From NCBI GenBank assembly GCA_001799735.1, contig MGUA01000009.1, positions 1 to 64,000 on the forward strand: DNA of 64,000 nucleotides, read 5' to 3'. Each line of letters starts with the position of its first letter. The stretch's first letter is position 1. The stretch comes from Elusimicrobia bacterium GWB2_63_22. GTDB taxonomy: Bacteria; Elusimicrobiota; Elusimicrobia; Elusimicrobiales; UBA9959. The position numbers and the translations under genes were made by a program. Under the pieces are notes generated by a model. It was not told the origin of the DNA, did not search any database, and saw only the letters and a list, made by a program, of their open reading frames with translations. Below, in pieces: positions 16,401 through 25,473 of this stretch.

Positions 16401-19400
16401 TCCATAATTCGCAGCACCATGACCAGCGTGAGCACCGGCTACCAGGCCCTGCGCATCTCCGGCGGGGCGTACAACACGGTGGCCGGCAGCTACATGTACA
16501 CCACGCTCGGCTACGCCCTGTCCATCGGCGTGAACTCCGGCTCCGACTACAACACAATAACCCAGAGCACCATGGCCAGCAATTCCATCCCGCTGTCCGC
16601 CCTCTATGTTTACCGCGCCTCGGGCAATACGGTGGACGGCTGCGTCATCTCCAACCCCTCCGGAGACGGCGCGTACCTCTGGGATAATTCCAATAACAAC
16701 ACGATCAGCCGCAGCAGCGTAACCAGCAACGCGGCCGGCAAATACGCCATGCATTTCTCAGGGTCCTCTGGTAACCAGGTGCAGGACAGCTACCTGGCCA
16801 ATCCTCCCGGCTACGGCCTGCAGTTCGCCGGCGGCGCCGTCAATCAGCTGCTTCGCAGCACGGTCAGCGTCAATTCAATTTACGCCGCGTTCACGCTGGA
16901 CAATTCCACCGGGAACACTGTTTCGCGCAGCGTTATCTCCAACCCTTCCGGCTACGGCGCCTTCCTGGGCTTCGGGGCGAACCATAACACTGTCGACTTC
17001 AGCCGCATTTCCGCCGACGCGGCGGACTATTTCGCGTTCAAGATACAGAGTTCCTCTTTTAATATCGTTTACGATAACTTCATCTCCAACCCCGGCGGGG
17101 TGGCTTATACCAGCGTGTTCGGGACAGGCAACGTGCTGGGCCGCAGCACGGTCACCAGCGGCGCCTGGCCTTACAGCGCCGTGTTCATAGACGCCTCGGA
17201 CTATCACGGAGTGAGCTATTCCTACATCCAGGGCGCCGATGCGCTGTTCGTGCGGGATTCCACCGGCACCGGCGTGGCTTACAACGTTCTTGCGGCAACC
17301 AACATGGCGGGCACTGGCTTGCGGCTGGATAACAGCGCGGGCCTGTTTTCTACCGCAAACCGCATCTCGGCGGGAGGCACCGGGACGCTTATCAACGCCG
17401 GCTGCTCCGGGGTTATTGCTGTAACTTCCGACACCGTGAGCGGCGCGGCCCGCGGTTTCAGCGCGGATGCGCTGGCCGACGGCGGTTCATTGGCCATGTC
17501 CGGAGTTATTTTTGAATCACTGGCCCCCGGGGCCACCGCCATCAATTTCCTCGGCGGCACCTTCGTCTCCACCATCGCTTACGCCACCTTTAACGGCACA
17601 GGCCCCCTGGTGAACGTGGACGGCAGCCTGCTGGCGCCCGGTTCCGCCGTGACCATGCGGGATTATTTCGGTCCGCGCGCCGGCCCCGCCTACGAGACCG
17701 ACCCCGGCAACCGCGTCTTCTGGTCCGCCGAGGACAGCGCGGCGCCTACCGCGGCCATACTGCAGCCGGCGAACAATTCTTTCCTCAACGCCCTGGGAGC
17801 GGTTTCCGGCACCGCTGCCGACGGGATGGCCGTGTCTTCGGTGACGGTTTCCGTGTACCGCAACGATACCGGCCTGTTCTGGGACGGCGCCGCCTGGGCC
17901 GCCGGACAGGCCTGGCTGAACGCCGCGGTATTCCCCTCGTCCTGGACTTTTACCGCCCTGCCCGCCCTGGTGGACGGCTCTTCGTACACTCTCAGCGCCA
18001 GAGCCATGGACAGCTCCAATAATTGGTCGGGGGCCGTCAACAGCGTGTTCACCTATGACGCAACGGCGCCGCTTTCGGCCGTAGTCCAGCCGGCCAGCGT
18101 ACAATCCGCGACCTTTACTTATATTTCCGGCACTGCGTTCGACGCGCACGGGCTGATGCAGGTGCAGGTGGGCGCCAGGCGCGTAGCCGATGCCGCCTAC
18201 TGGAACGGGAGCGTCTGGGCATCCACGCCGGCCTGGAACCTCGCCTCCGGCACTACTGTGTGGCTGTATGCGGGCATAAGCAGCGCGGCGCTGTCGGACG
18301 GGGCCACCTACCAGTTCATGGCCCGGGCCTATGACGCCGCCGGCAACGTTTCCGATCCCTTCGCCTCGGTCAGCACCTTCACGCTCGTCATCCCGCCGGA
18401 AGGCGTGTTCAGCCCGGCCCCGTTCAGCGGGATCGGCGCCGCGGCGCTCACCGTAAATTGGGGAACCACCTATCCCGCCGGAAAACTCTATTATGTGCGG
18501 CTCTCCAGCCACTCCGCCGCAACGCCGTCTGTGGGCTTCGCCACCGCCACAGCTTCAGCCTACGCGTTCGGCGGCCTGGCCCCCAACGCCCGGTACTACG
18601 GCTTCGTTTCCACCATGCCGGTTTCCGGCTTCCTGCAGACCGGCAGCGCCGTCACGCTGGCGGTCGCGCCTTCCTCCGCGGCCTTCTCGGGAGTGGCGTA
18701 CTCCAGCGCGGCCCTCACCTGGGCGGCGGGGGGCAACCCGGCGGGCACGGGCTACCAGTACGAGGTCGCCGTTTCTTCCTCTTTCGGGGTTATTGCCAGC
18801 AGCGGTTCCGGCACGGCCGCCGGCGGCTGGCTGACGGGGCTGGCGCAGGGCGCCACCTACTACGGCCGGGTGCGGGCTATTAACGGCGAAGGGACGCCTA
18901 CCGCCTACGCCTATGCGTCTCCGGCGGTAACGCGGGCGCTGCTGCCCACCGGCCTGGCGGCCGGTCTTGCCGGTTCCGTCTTTGGCGGCAACTCTATAAT
19001 CTGGTCCTGGACTTCCGGCACGCTGGCTGCCGCCGACTACCTGGCGGTCTACCATAACGGCGTCTTCGCCGGCACGGTCCCCTACTCGGCCTCCGGCACG
19101 GACCTGCAGGAGGAGCTGGCCCCCAATACCGCGCACACGCTGGGCATAGCCGGGCGCAATAGTTACGGCGAGGGGCCGCTGGCCCTTTCCGCGCCGGTCT
19201 ACACCAACGCCGCCGTCCCCGCCGGGCTGGCCGCGCAGCGGGTGGACGTCAGCAGCGCTGTCCTGGCCTGGACGCTCAACGGCAACTCGGCCGGCACCAC
19301 GGCGCAGCTCTGGCGCTCGGCCGACAACGTTACTTTCTCCAGCGTGTTCACCGGGGCGGCGCTCTCCTACACCGATACCTCCGTAGAGGAATGCTCTACC

Positions 19401-20894
19401 TATTACTACAAGGCCCGCAACCGCAACGGCGCGGGGGTGTATACCGGCTACACGGCCGCCGTCGCCTTCACCACGCAGGCTTCCACACCCGCGGCGCCCA
19501 GCGGGCTTTACGCCGAGGCGCTTAACGGCGCGCGCATAGCGCTGGCCTGGGATTTCTCGCCCTGGCCCGGCGTCACACAGTACAACCTCTACTACGACAA
19601 CGCCACCGGGGCAATAAATTATGCGTCACCCTACGCCGTATTCACCGCTACCGGGGCGTCCTACGTAACGCCGGCCCTTGCCGCCGGCAGCAGCTACAAA
19701 TTCGGCCTGCGTGCCGTTAACCGCTGCGGCATAGAGGAGAAGAACACAACCATCTCCGCCTCCGCCCAGGCCGTGGGCGTGCTCAGCGGCGTGCGCGCTG
19801 CCATAAAGGCGCCGCAGACCGGCAAGAAGATAAAAGGCAACAGCGTCACTATAGTGGCCGAGATCATACTGGGCCTGCCCTCGCAGATAAAGCAGGTGCG
19901 GTTCCAGTACCGGCTGGCCGGCGCCGTGCCCTGGACTGACGTTGCCCCGGCTAACGCCAACCATTCCAACCCGGACACCGAGAGCCCCTATTTCGTCCAT
20001 TGGGACGCAGACGCCATGGCGCCCGGTACCTACGAGCTGCGCGCGCTGGCCACCGATATATACAATACCGACGACCCCGCCCCGCCCGTGGTGACCGTGG
20101 TGATAGACCCGGTGGATTACGACACCAATGAGACGGTCTCCGGCGGCGTAATACAGAAGGAGCAGAAGATCAATAACGCCGTCACCAGCACGGTGCAGGC
20201 CGCCGACGACACCACCGCCCTGCTGACCAAGCTGGTCATTCCCCCGGGCGCGGTGGACGTGACCACCGTGGCCGTCACGCTGGTGGCCAACCCCGCCTCC
20301 CGGCCGGTCCCGCCCTCCGGCTCCGAGGAGCTGAGCCTGGCGGTGAAGATAAATCTTTCCAGCGGCCAGAGCCTGCTGTCGGGCGGCAAGACCGCGGCGG
20401 TGACGCTGAGCTACAAGGACGACAACGGCGACGGGATAGTGGACGGCACCAATGCGCCGCTGGACAGGCTGCGGATGTACTCCGCCCCCGACGGCGGCGG
20501 CGCCTGGACCGAAATGGCCACCTCGGTGGACCGGGAGAAGAAGACCATCTCCGGCGTTACGGCGCATTTCAGCTTCTTCTCGGTGTTCGCCTCGCCTTCC
20601 TCCACGCTGGGCGGCATCAAGGCCTATCCTAACCCGTGGCAGCCCGGCGCGGGCGGCAGGTTCGACGCCGCGGCGGGCATAACCTTCGCCAACGTGCCGA
20701 CCGGCTCCAGGATAAAGATCTTCACGATAATGGGCGAACTGGTGCGGCAGCTCGAAGTGACGGCGGCCGACGCCAATACCAAGCTTTGGGACGGCAGGAA
20801 CGCAGAGAGCCACAAGGCGGCCAGCGGCGTCTACATAGTGCTGGTAAAGTCCGGGTCCGCGGACAGAACGTTTAAAATAGCGGTAGAAAGATGA
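13443..20894 (+). CDS. Giant modular secreted protein with YWDG repeats, beta-propeller, beta-helix and type IX-like C-terminal domain
   Basis: 2,483 residues. Order: signal peptide (1-25, ending AFAQ); two Ig-like repeats with a (Y/F)W(D/N)G motif (about 35-255); SBBP/NHL-type propeller with DGSGNVFITGSGN-like repeats (258-603); a third YWDG repeat (620-720); a right-handed parallel beta-helix with SGNTVSRSVISNPSGYGAF-like turns (725-1405); YWDG repeats four and five (1433-1650); fibronectin III-like modules (1650-2115); an Ig-like module; a Ca-site-like strand DDNGDGIVDG within a further domain (2223-2385); and a final domain (2386-2483) with AYPNPWQPG, MGELVRQL, LWDGRNAESHKAASGVYIVLV. That last domain matches FlgD-like/type IX secretion C-terminal domains. 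It is coupled by ATGA to a PorV/PorQ gene. Probable cell-surface adhesin or polysaccharide-binding protein. Confidence 0.85.
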   Translation: MLKPVQLCLSILFGVLGAAVPAFAQDLTPPTVGVVVPAGYSHVNSLAEVSGTAHDASGVSDVQLSLVRLSDEYYWDGAAYTATPSFLTASVSSLTWTYATLPAFVNGAAYSVSARALDLASNWSVVYSTAVFYYDSNEPVSDVAYPVSGSVISTFTGISGTAWDAESFAPQVWVRVIRAADNQFWNGAISQWTAAEAWNLSVGSVTWTYSGLAQGDLTTGATYFVLSRAADLAGNVQAQVVNSSTFVYTGAAAGAGFTGDFSQPGGAAFDGGADDAATDIAIDTVTFGGPYLYVLGYSSRGPTMDSLVVKYNSSGVLVSSAIFDSGFNDSPEGIAVDGSGNVFITGSGNACVTVKYDSTLVLQSTASYPACVAQDLAIDRAGNVFVAGSKDDNALVVKYDNNLLIQSTAVYDGGDADVAVGVAADASGNIFSVIGTPLNGAGGNYLTMKLSNSLVIQATAVYNGGFRDWPEAIAVDALGNVYVTGESGNGLDTDALTVKYNNALLFQSSAAYNGGADDSSLGAAADNLGNVYVAGWSGNGSDNDLLLLKYSSGLMLLSTAAYNGGAEDWAAGVAAGSSGYVYAAGGSGSGGDSDFSVLRSSMAGQAPQDLPPPAPVIIQPPHNSVVNSMPQLSGTAIDDVAVSSVVLSIRRTADGLFWDGAAWAASQTWLSAATTGYSWFYGAVPAWTDTSTYTVNARAMDSSGSWSAAYSTSTFVFNSALPSGCAQAFNVKLDGSMEYQGIQAALNALPQSLSGNACVVLRDAATYNEQVTVRNFANNGYRIKIMADPSFVSSAPAVSPPALSTAAFLIFNDSVTLQGINISPANPVAYGVLSSSAGLTLAGVNVAAGGNIFTAGVSLSSGSVISGSGIAVQDAEGVMLTGTLSSVGQSTITCDTSRYSALTFSGASSNTVTGSFLSNPNGRVVYVSTSANGNAIAQSVIASDSNAIGMFAALYVRASSSNTVSDTVINNPSGVAAYLGVGANYNSIIRSTMTSVSTGYQALRISGGAYNTVAGSYMYTTLGYALSIGVNSGSDYNTITQSTMASNSIPLSALYVYRASGNTVDGCVISNPSGDGAYLWDNSNNNTISRSSVTSNAAGKYAMHFSGSSGNQVQDSYLANPPGYGLQFAGGAVNQLLRSTVSVNSIYAAFTLDNSTGNTVSRSVISNPSGYGAFLGFGANHNTVDFSRISADAADYFAFKIQSSSFNIVYDNFISNPGGVAYTSVFGTGNVLGRSTVTSGAWPYSAVFIDASDYHGVSYSYIQGADALFVRDSTGTGVAYNVLAATNMAGTGLRLDNSAGLFSTANRISAGGTGTLINAGCSGVIAVTSDTVSGAARGFSADALADGGSLAMSGVIFESLAPGATAINFLGGTFVSTIAYATFNGTGPLVNVDGSLLAPGSAVTMRDYFGPRAGPAYETDPGNRVFWSAEDSAAPTAAILQPANNSFLNALGAVSGTAADGMAVSSVTVSVYRNDTGLFWDGAAWAAGQAWLNAAVFPSSWTFTALPALVDGSSYTLSARAMDSSNNWSGAVNSVFTYDATAPLSAVVQPASVQSATFTYISGTAFDAHGLMQVQVGARRVADAAYWNGSVWASTPAWNLASGTTVWLYAGISSAALSDGATYQFMARAYDAAGNVSDPFASVSTFTLVIPPEGVFSPAPFSGIGAAALTVNWGTTYPAGKLYYVRLSSHSAATPSVGFATATASAYAFGGLAPNARYYGFVSTMPVSGFLQTGSAVTLAVAPSSAAFSGVAYSSAALTWAAGGNPAGTGYQYEVAVSSSFGVIASSGSGTAAGGWLTGLAQGATYYGRVRAINGEGTPTAYAYASPAVTRALLPTGLAAGLAGSVFGGNSIIWSWTSGTLAAADYLAVYHNGVFAGTVPYSASGTDLQEELAPNTAHTLGIAGRNSYGEGPLALSAPVYTNAAVPAGLAAQRVDVSSAVLAWTLNGNSAGTTAQLWRSADNVTFSSVFTGAALSYTDTSVEECSTYYYKARNRNGAGVYTGYTAAVAFTTQASTPAAPSGLYAEALNGARIALAWDFSPWPGVTQYNLYYDNATGAINYASPYAVFTATGASYVTPALAAGSSYKFGLRAVNRCGIEEKNTTISASAQAVGVLSGVRAAIKAPQTGKKIKGNSVTIVAEIILGLPSQIKQVRFQYRLAGAVPWTDVAPANANHSNPDTESPYFVHWDADAMAPGTYELRALATDIYNTDDPAPPVVTVVIDPVDYDTNETVSGGVIQKEQKINNAVTSTVQAADDTTALLTKLVIPPGAVDVTTVAVTLVANPASRPVPPSGSEELSLAVKINLSSGQSLLSGGKTAAVTLSYKDDNGDGIVDGTNAPLDRLRMYSAPDGGGAWTEMATSVDREKKTISGVTAHFSFFSVFASPSSTLGGIKAYPNPWQPGAGGRFDAAAGITFANVPTGSRIKIFTIMGELVRQLEVTAADANTKLWDGRNAESHKAASGVYIVLVKSGSADRTFKIAVER

Positions 20895-21877
20895 AGAACA
20901 GGAACACCATACTTATAGCCCTGTGGCTGGCCCTGCCGGCAGGGGCCCTCGCGGCCGACAACGGCACGGTGTCCGGGCTTTTCCTGCGGCTGCCGCCGGC
21001 CGCGGCGGGCGCGGGCATGGGCGACGCCGGCGTGGCGGTGGTGGCGGGTTCCCCGGCTATCTTCGTCAACCCGGCTGGCCTGGCCGGCGTGAAGGGCGGC
21101 TACGCCTCCTTCTCGCATTCCTCCTGGGCGGATTCGCTGACCTACAACGTGGTCAGCGCCGCCGTAAAAACAAAGAATTCAGGCGTGTTCGGCGTGGGCC
21201 TGCGGTACCTCTCCTACGGCGAGATGGCCGCCATGGACAATACGGGCGCGGCCGCCGGCAGCCTGTCCCCGAGGGATATGTCGGCCGAGGCCGGCTGGGC
21301 TACCGACCTGGACTGGGACAGCTCCCTGGGTTTCTCCTTCAAATACGTCAGCTCGCGCATACTGCGCAGGGCCACCTCCTTCGCCGCCGACATCGGCTAC
21401 ATGAAGCGCGCGGGCAACGCCTTCTTCGGCGCCGCGCTGCAGAACTCTGGCAGCGGCCTGAAGTACGGGGACGAGGCCTACCCGCTGCCGCTCAACCTGA
21501 AACTCGGTTTGGGGGTGCCCTTCGGCAGGAATCTGCTGGGCGTTTTCGACCTTAACGTCACGCGCGGCGCCAGCCCGTGGGTGGCCGCCGGCGCCAAATA
21601 CACCCTGCCCGTGCGCGACGACATGGCCATGTCGCTGCGCGCCGGCTACAATACCGCCTCCGCCGACACCGGCGGGGTCAACGGCTTCGCCGCCGGCTTC
21701 GGCCTGGCCGGGGAAAGGCTGGCGCTGGACTACGCCCTGCGCACCATGGGCGAACTCGGGATAACCCACCACCTGGGGCTGAGCTTTAAATGGGATATGC
21801 CGGGCCTCAAGGTTACCAACGTGCGCGAGTACCCGCCGGCGCGCAGGGAGCAGAAGAAGACTTTCCGGTTCAAATAA
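20891..21877 (+). CDS. PorV/PorQ family outer-membrane protein
   Basis: 328 residues with a signal peptide (1-21, ALAAD). The sequence [22 protein letters not shown] followed by [12 protein letters not shown] is the hallmark of PorV/PorQ (UPF0164) proteins, and the rest is a run of amphipathic strands with Gly/aromatic turns, consistent with a beta-barrel. In Bacteroidota, PorV shuttles type IX cargo to the cell-surface sortase. The start codon overlaps the stop of the giant protein (ATGA), and that protein ends in a type IX-like domain, so a cargo/partner relation is likely by inference. No sortase PorU or PorLMN gene is in the window. Confidence 0.8.
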   Translation: MKNRNTILIALWLALPAGALAADNGTVSGLFLRLPPAAAGAGMGDAGVAVVAGSPAIFVNPAGLAGVKGGYASFSHSSWADSLTYNVVSAAVKTKNSGVFGVGLRYLSYGEMAAMDNTGAAAGSLSPRDMSAEAGWATDLDWDSSLGFSFKYVSSRILRRATSFAADIGYMKRAGNAFFGAALQNSGSGLKYGDEAYPLPLNLKLGLGVPFGRNLLGVFDLNVTRGASPWVAAGAKYTLPVRDDMAMSLRAGYNTASADTGGVNGFAAGFGLAGERLALDYALRTMGELGITHHLGLSFKWDMPGLKVTNVREYPPARREQKKTFRFK

Positions 21878-21938
21878 AGTGCCGAGCTCCGGAGTATTTT
21901 GTTATCATAAGCGGAACGCGGCAATAAAGGAGATCCTC

Positions 21939-22286
21939 ATGTCAGAAGAAATTACCCTTAAATCCGGACTCAAGTATATAGATGTGGAAGTCGGCGAAGG
22001 TTCCGCGGCGGTCAGCGGCAAGGAAGTGACCGTGCACTACACCGGCACCTTCCCCAATGGCAAAAAATTTGACAGCTCGGTGGACCGGGACGAGCCTTTT
22101 ACCTTCCAGCTCGGCGCCGGGCGCGTGATAAAGGGCTGGGACGAAGGCGTGGCCGGTATGCGCATAGGCGGCAAGCGCAAGCTGATCATCCCTTCCGACC
22201 TGGCCTACGGCAAAAGGGGCGCGGGTTCCGTGATCCCCCCGGACGCCGTCCTGCACTTCGACGTGGAGCTGCTCGGGGTGGAATAA
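21939..22286 (+). CDS. FKBP-type peptidyl-prolyl cis-trans isomerase
   Basis: 115 residues, the size of a minimal single-domain FKBP. It isomerises Xaa-Pro peptide bonds. Motifs: [57 protein letters not shown] and [14 protein letters not shown], with active-site Tyr, Asp, Phe and Trp in the expected places. No signal peptide, so cytoplasmic. The ATG follows AAAGGAG; upstream residues in the open frame are not supported. It lies 61 bases after the PorV/PorQ gene with a possible -10 (TTATCAT) in between. Confidence 0.92.
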   Translation: MSEEITLKSGLKYIDVEVGEGSAAVSGKEVTVHYTGTFPNGKKFDSSVDRDEPFTFQLGAGRVIKGWDEGVAGMRIGGKRKLIIPSDLAYGKRGAGSVIPPDAVLHFDVELLGVE

Positions 22287-22300
22287 CCGCGGCAGGCAAA

Positions 22301-22336
22301 AAAAAGGACCGCCGGGGCTTCCCGGCGGTCCTTTTT
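22301..22336. terminator. Bidirectional terminator, 16-bp stem
   Basis: Arms 22301-22316 and 22321-22336 (A5 GGACCGCCGGG / reverse complement) with a 4-base loop GCTT. The A-run and T-run serve the FKBP gene and the convergent secreted-protein operon respectively. Confidence 0.9.
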
Positions 22337-22349
22337 TGCGCCCCGCTGG

Positions 22350-23168
22350 TCAGTAAGGCTTGGCCAGCAGGTCGGGCCGCAGTACCGTTACGCGGCCGTT
22401 CTTCTGGTAGCGCACTACGGTTATCGGGATGTCCAGGGCGTCCTGCAGGCCGCCCTCGCGGTCTATGCCCTTGAAGGCCAGCTCCATGCCGGAAGGCAGG
22501 GGCCCGCCGGCTTTCCATTTACGGTACTCGTCGGCGATCCACTGCTGAATTTTCATCGGGCAGGGGAACAGGTAGTTGCCCGGGGCCAGGTAGAGGGCGC
22601 CCATGCCGGGGTCCACCGTGAAATCCACGTAATCCGAATCCTGCTGCAGGCCCATCCACAGCTGGCCGGCCGGGAAATCCGGGGTGGTGAAGAAAACGCC
22701 GTGCAGGTCCTGGTAGTAGTCGGCGCGGTGCGACACCGGGACAATGTAGACGCGGGGGCCGGCCCTCAGCAGTCCGCTCTTAACTATCAGGTCCACTACC
22801 GGCACGCCGTTGGCCTGCGCGTTGGAGGTCCAGTGCCGCATAACTCCGGTCCGGGCCGGGGTCACCTGTCTTACCGGGGCGGGGGCGCCCCAGAAATAAA
22901 ACTGGTCCTGCCCGTTCATCCCGCCGTCGACAAAATTTATCTGCGTAAGTTTTCCGGCCATGTCGGCCAGGCGCTTTGCGTGGTAGGCGGTATAGGCCAC
23001 CGCGCGGTCCGCGGCGCTCCTGTTCTCCGGCGCGGGAGCGGGAGGGACCAGCGCCGAGGGGCCGGGCAGCGCGGCGCTGGTTTCAAGGGTTTCGTAGGCG
23101 GGGGCGGCAGAGGCCGCGGGGGAGAAGGCGAGCAGTAGAGGTAAAAGCCGTGAGTTTAAATATTTCAT
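22350..23168 (-). CDS. Secreted protein of unknown function, 272 aa
   Basis: Not recognised. A signal peptide (1-21, ASAAP) is followed by a Pro-rich stretch to about residue 50 and a compact domain with many aromatic residues: GQDQFYFWGAPAPVRQV, VPVVDLIVKSGLL, VYIVPVSHRADYYQDLHGVFF, GQLWMGLQQDSDYVDFTV, ALYLAPGNYLFPCPMKIQQWIADEYRKW. No catalytic motif can be named. It lies 12 bases downstream of the NlpC/P60-like gene with ACGGAG before its ATG, so the two form an operon and probably act together outside the cytoplasm. Confidence 0.65.
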   Translation of the reverse strand: MKYLNSRLLPLLLAFSPAASAAPAYETLETSAALPGPSALVPPAPAPENRSAADRAVAYTAYHAKRLADMAGKLTQINFVDGGMNGQDQFYFWGAPAPVRQVTPARTGVMRHWTSNAQANGVPVVDLIVKSGLLRAGPRVYIVPVSHRADYYQDLHGVFFTTPDFPAGQLWMGLQQDSDYVDFTVDPGMGALYLAPGNYLFPCPMKIQQWIADEYRKWKAGGPLPSGMELAFKGIDREGGLQDALDIPITVVRYQKNGRVTVLRPDLLAKPY

Positions 23169-23180
23169 CGTTTCTCCGTC

Positions 23181-24458
23181 CTAGTTTCCGGCCGCTTTTA
23201 CCTGGTCCAGCGGCGAGCCTTCAAATTTGGCGTCTATGGCGTTCAAGGTTTTCTCCGCGGCGCCCTGGTCCTTGCCGTATATTTTAAGCAGGCGGCCGAC
23301 GATCTCCCGGGAATAAGCGTTGCGGGGCAGCCAGACGGCCTTGAGGATATTGTAGGCGTTGGACTGCGCGTGCGGCGAGGAGAGCAGCTCCACCTCTATG
23401 CTCTGGTTGGCCTGGTCGCGCAGGCTCTCGAGCCGGTGGTAGTAGGCCTTCAGCACCGGGTTGGAACTTTTGCCCAGCGCGCCCCAGTCGGAGACCAGGT
23501 TCTCCAGCAGGCGCTCCGTGAAATAGCCGAGCTCTTTGGCCAGGGCCCAGCGCGGGGCCTGCCGCTCTATATTTTCGGTCAGGAAAAGGATAGTGTCCAC
23601 CCGGGCCGTCTCTTCCGGCGTGGCGGCGCCGAAGCCGTAAGTCGCGCCTGAGGGGCGCCAGGCCTCGGTCTTGTCTATCTCGTCGGCGTCGTTAAAGGGG
23701 CTGCTGCCGTCGAAGGGGCCGGGCTTCCATTCTAAAGGCTCGGGGTAGTAGGCCTTCTCCAGGCGGGCGATGCGGTAGAGATGCTGCTTGAGAAAACTTT
23801 TCTTGTGGAAGATGAGGCCGCCGCCGAGGTAGTAGACCCCGTGGTCGCCGCCGTTGAGCACCAGCACGTCGCCAGGCTTGAGGGAAGAAGAGGGGACCTT
23901 CTTGAAATACATGGAGAGCAGCTGGTCTGCCTCCGGGTTGCCGACATGGCGCAGTTTGCCCGGCTCCATCAGCCCGGCGGCGGTGAAGGCCGCGTTAAAG
24001 CAGTTGGGCCCGCCGAAATTAGGTTCGCGGTTAAAGAGCGCCGCCACGTTGGCCGGCAGCAAGGCGTTGAGAGACACCACCTGGGCGCCCGGGTTGGCGG
24101 CGGCCAGCTCCAGCTCGGCCTTGGCTTTGGGCTGCACTGCGGCCAGCCTGGCGGAGGAGGGGGAACCGAAAGCGGAGCGCAGTTTGGCGGCCAGGGCTTC
24201 CTGGCTCTCCCCGGCGCGCAGCACCGCCAGCAGGGCGTTGCCGCAGCCTATATGGGGCACTATCACTTCCGCCCCGTTAACAGCGTAGGCGGCGTAGGAG
24301 GCGGCGGCCTTGGTTTCCGGCAGGCCCACTCGCCAGGGCGAAGGCGGGGCCGGGACCTGTACCGGCGGCAGCACGCCTGAAGTTATAGCGGGCAGTTCGA
24401 AGGCCGGCAGCGAGGACGGGAGCAGGAGGGACAAAAGGAGGAGCAGGGCTTTAGCCAT
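23181..24458 (-). CDS. Secreted NlpC/P60-like cysteine hydrolase candidate
   Basis: 425 residues with a signal peptide (1-19). The middle looks like a papain-fold (NlpC/P60/CHAP) catalytic core: Cys153 in FGGPNCFNAAFTAAG at the start of a helix, then LKPGDVLVLNGGDHGVYYLGGGLIFHKKS with His206, a spacing of 53 residues and a typical 'KPGDVL...H..YLG...FHK' strand pair. Such enzymes cut peptidoglycan peptides or act as amidases/transferases. Flanking regions (30-140, 260-425) are unrecognised. The ATG lies 7 bases behind TATACT on the minus strand, suggesting a leaderless mRNA. Transcribed with the downstream secreted-protein gene. Confidence 0.65.
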   Translation of the reverse strand: MAKALLLLLSLLLPSSLPAFELPAITSGVLPPVQVPAPPSPWRVGLPETKAAASYAAYAVNGAEVIVPHIGCGNALLAVLRAGESQEALAAKLRSAFGSPSSARLAAVQPKAKAELELAAANPGAQVVSLNALLPANVAALFNREPNFGGPNCFNAAFTAAGLMEPGKLRHVGNPEADQLLSMYFKKVPSSSLKPGDVLVLNGGDHGVYYLGGGLIFHKKSFLKQHLYRIARLEKAYYPEPLEWKPGPFDGSSPFNDADEIDKTEAWRPSGATYGFGAATPEETARVDTILFLTENIERQAPRWALAKELGYFTERLLENLVSDWGALGKSSNPVLKAYYHRLESLRDQANQSIEVELLSSPHAQSNAYNILKAVWLPRNAYSREIVGRLLKIYGKDQGAAEKTLNAIDAKFEGSPLDQVKAAGN

Positions 24459-24465
24459 TGTCTAT

Positions 24466-24471
24466 AGTATA
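24466..24471 (-). promoter_or_regulatory. -10 element, leaderless type
   Basis: TATACT on the minus strand (24471-24466), 7 bases before the ATG at 24458. Confidence 0.45.
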
Positions 24472-24582
24472 GAGGAACGCGGGCGGCGGCATAAGGGCCA
24501 TTGGGCTGTTTAAATTTCAGGTCTAAAGGCCCAGCCGGGCCGCTGTGCCAAAGCGGCCCGAAAAGGGTAAAATCTACCTTGT

Positions 24583-25452
24583 ATGGAGAACGTCCTTTAC
24601 GCCTTCGGGCTTACGCTGTTCGCCGGCATGGCCACGGGCATCGGCAGCCTCATCGCTTTCGCGGCCAAGCGCAGCAGCTACCGCTTTCTTTCCGTCTCCA
24701 CCGGGTTCTCGGCCGGCGTCATGCTCTATGTCTCTTTCGTGGAGATCTTCTACAAGGGCAGCGCGGCGCTGACCGCCGCCTACGGCGACAAGCTCGGCCA
24801 CTGGGTCAACGCCGGGGCTTTCTTCGGCGGCATGCTGTTCATCGGCGTGATAGACAACCTCATCCCCTCGGAGGAGAACCCGCACGAGATCCATAGCGCG
24901 GCCGAGGAGGCCCCGCTGCACGACCCCAAGGCCCCGCGGCCCCATTTCCCGGCCGCCGGGGGGCATGACCACGCCCACAATCACAAACTGATGCGCATGG
25001 GGCTGTTCACCGCGCTGGCCATAGGCATCCATAACCTGCCCGAAGGCCTGGCCACTTTCCTGGCCGCGCTCAACGACCCCGCTCTCGGCGTGGCCATAGC
25101 GGTGGCCATAGCGCTGCACAACATCCCCGAGGGCATCAGCGTCTCCGTGCCTATCTTCTACGCCACCGGCAACAGGCGCAAGGCCTTTATCTATTCCTTT
25201 CTCAGCGGTCTGGCCGAACCGGTGGGCGCCCTGGTGGCCTGGCTGTTCATCTACACTTTCCTGGGCAAGGACGGGGTTATCCCGCCGCAGGTCACCGGCG
25301 CGCTTTTCGCCGGGGTGGCCGGCATAATGGTTTACATCAGCCTGGACGAACTGCTGCCCACGAGCCGCGCCTACGGCAAAGGCCACGACAGCCTGCTCGG
25401 CCTGGTGGGCGGCATGATGGTGATGTCGCTGAGCCTGCTGCTGATGAAATAA
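24583..25452 (+). CDS. zupT: ZIP-family zinc transporter, ZupT-like
   Basis: 289 residues, eight predicted membrane helices. The two metal-site helices are clear: [16 protein letters not shown] and [16 protein letters not shown], both with the ZIP H-N-x-P-E-G signature, followed by [14 protein letters not shown] His-rich loop ([10 protein letters not shown], about residues 126-135) precedes the first site and may hold metal ions in the cytoplasm. Members take up Zn2+ and sometimes Fe2+ or Mn2+ across the inner membrane. TAAAAT lies 9 bases before the ATG, giving a leader of about three bases. No zinc-regulated operator (Zur box) was recognised. Confidence 0.9.
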   Translation: MENVLYAFGLTLFAGMATGIGSLIAFAAKRSSYRFLSVSTGFSAGVMLYVSFVEIFYKGSAALTAAYGDKLGHWVNAGAFFGGMLFIGVIDNLIPSEENPHEIHSAAEEAPLHDPKAPRPHFPAAGGHDHAHNHKLMRMGLFTALAIGIHNLPEGLATFLAALNDPALGVAIAVAIALHNIPEGISVSVPIFYATGNRRKAFIYSFLSGLAEPVGALVAWLFIYTFLGKDGVIPPQVTGALFAGVAGIMVYISLDELLPTSRAYGKGHDSLLGLVGGMMVMSLSLLLMK

Positions 25453-25473
25453 CGAGGTCCGCACGGAGGTACC

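Noticed and set aside
20891-21877. A complete type IX secretion locus
   Set aside because: Only the PorV/PorQ protein and a cargo-type C-terminal domain are present. No sortase, Sov-like translocon or PorLMN gene is visible.
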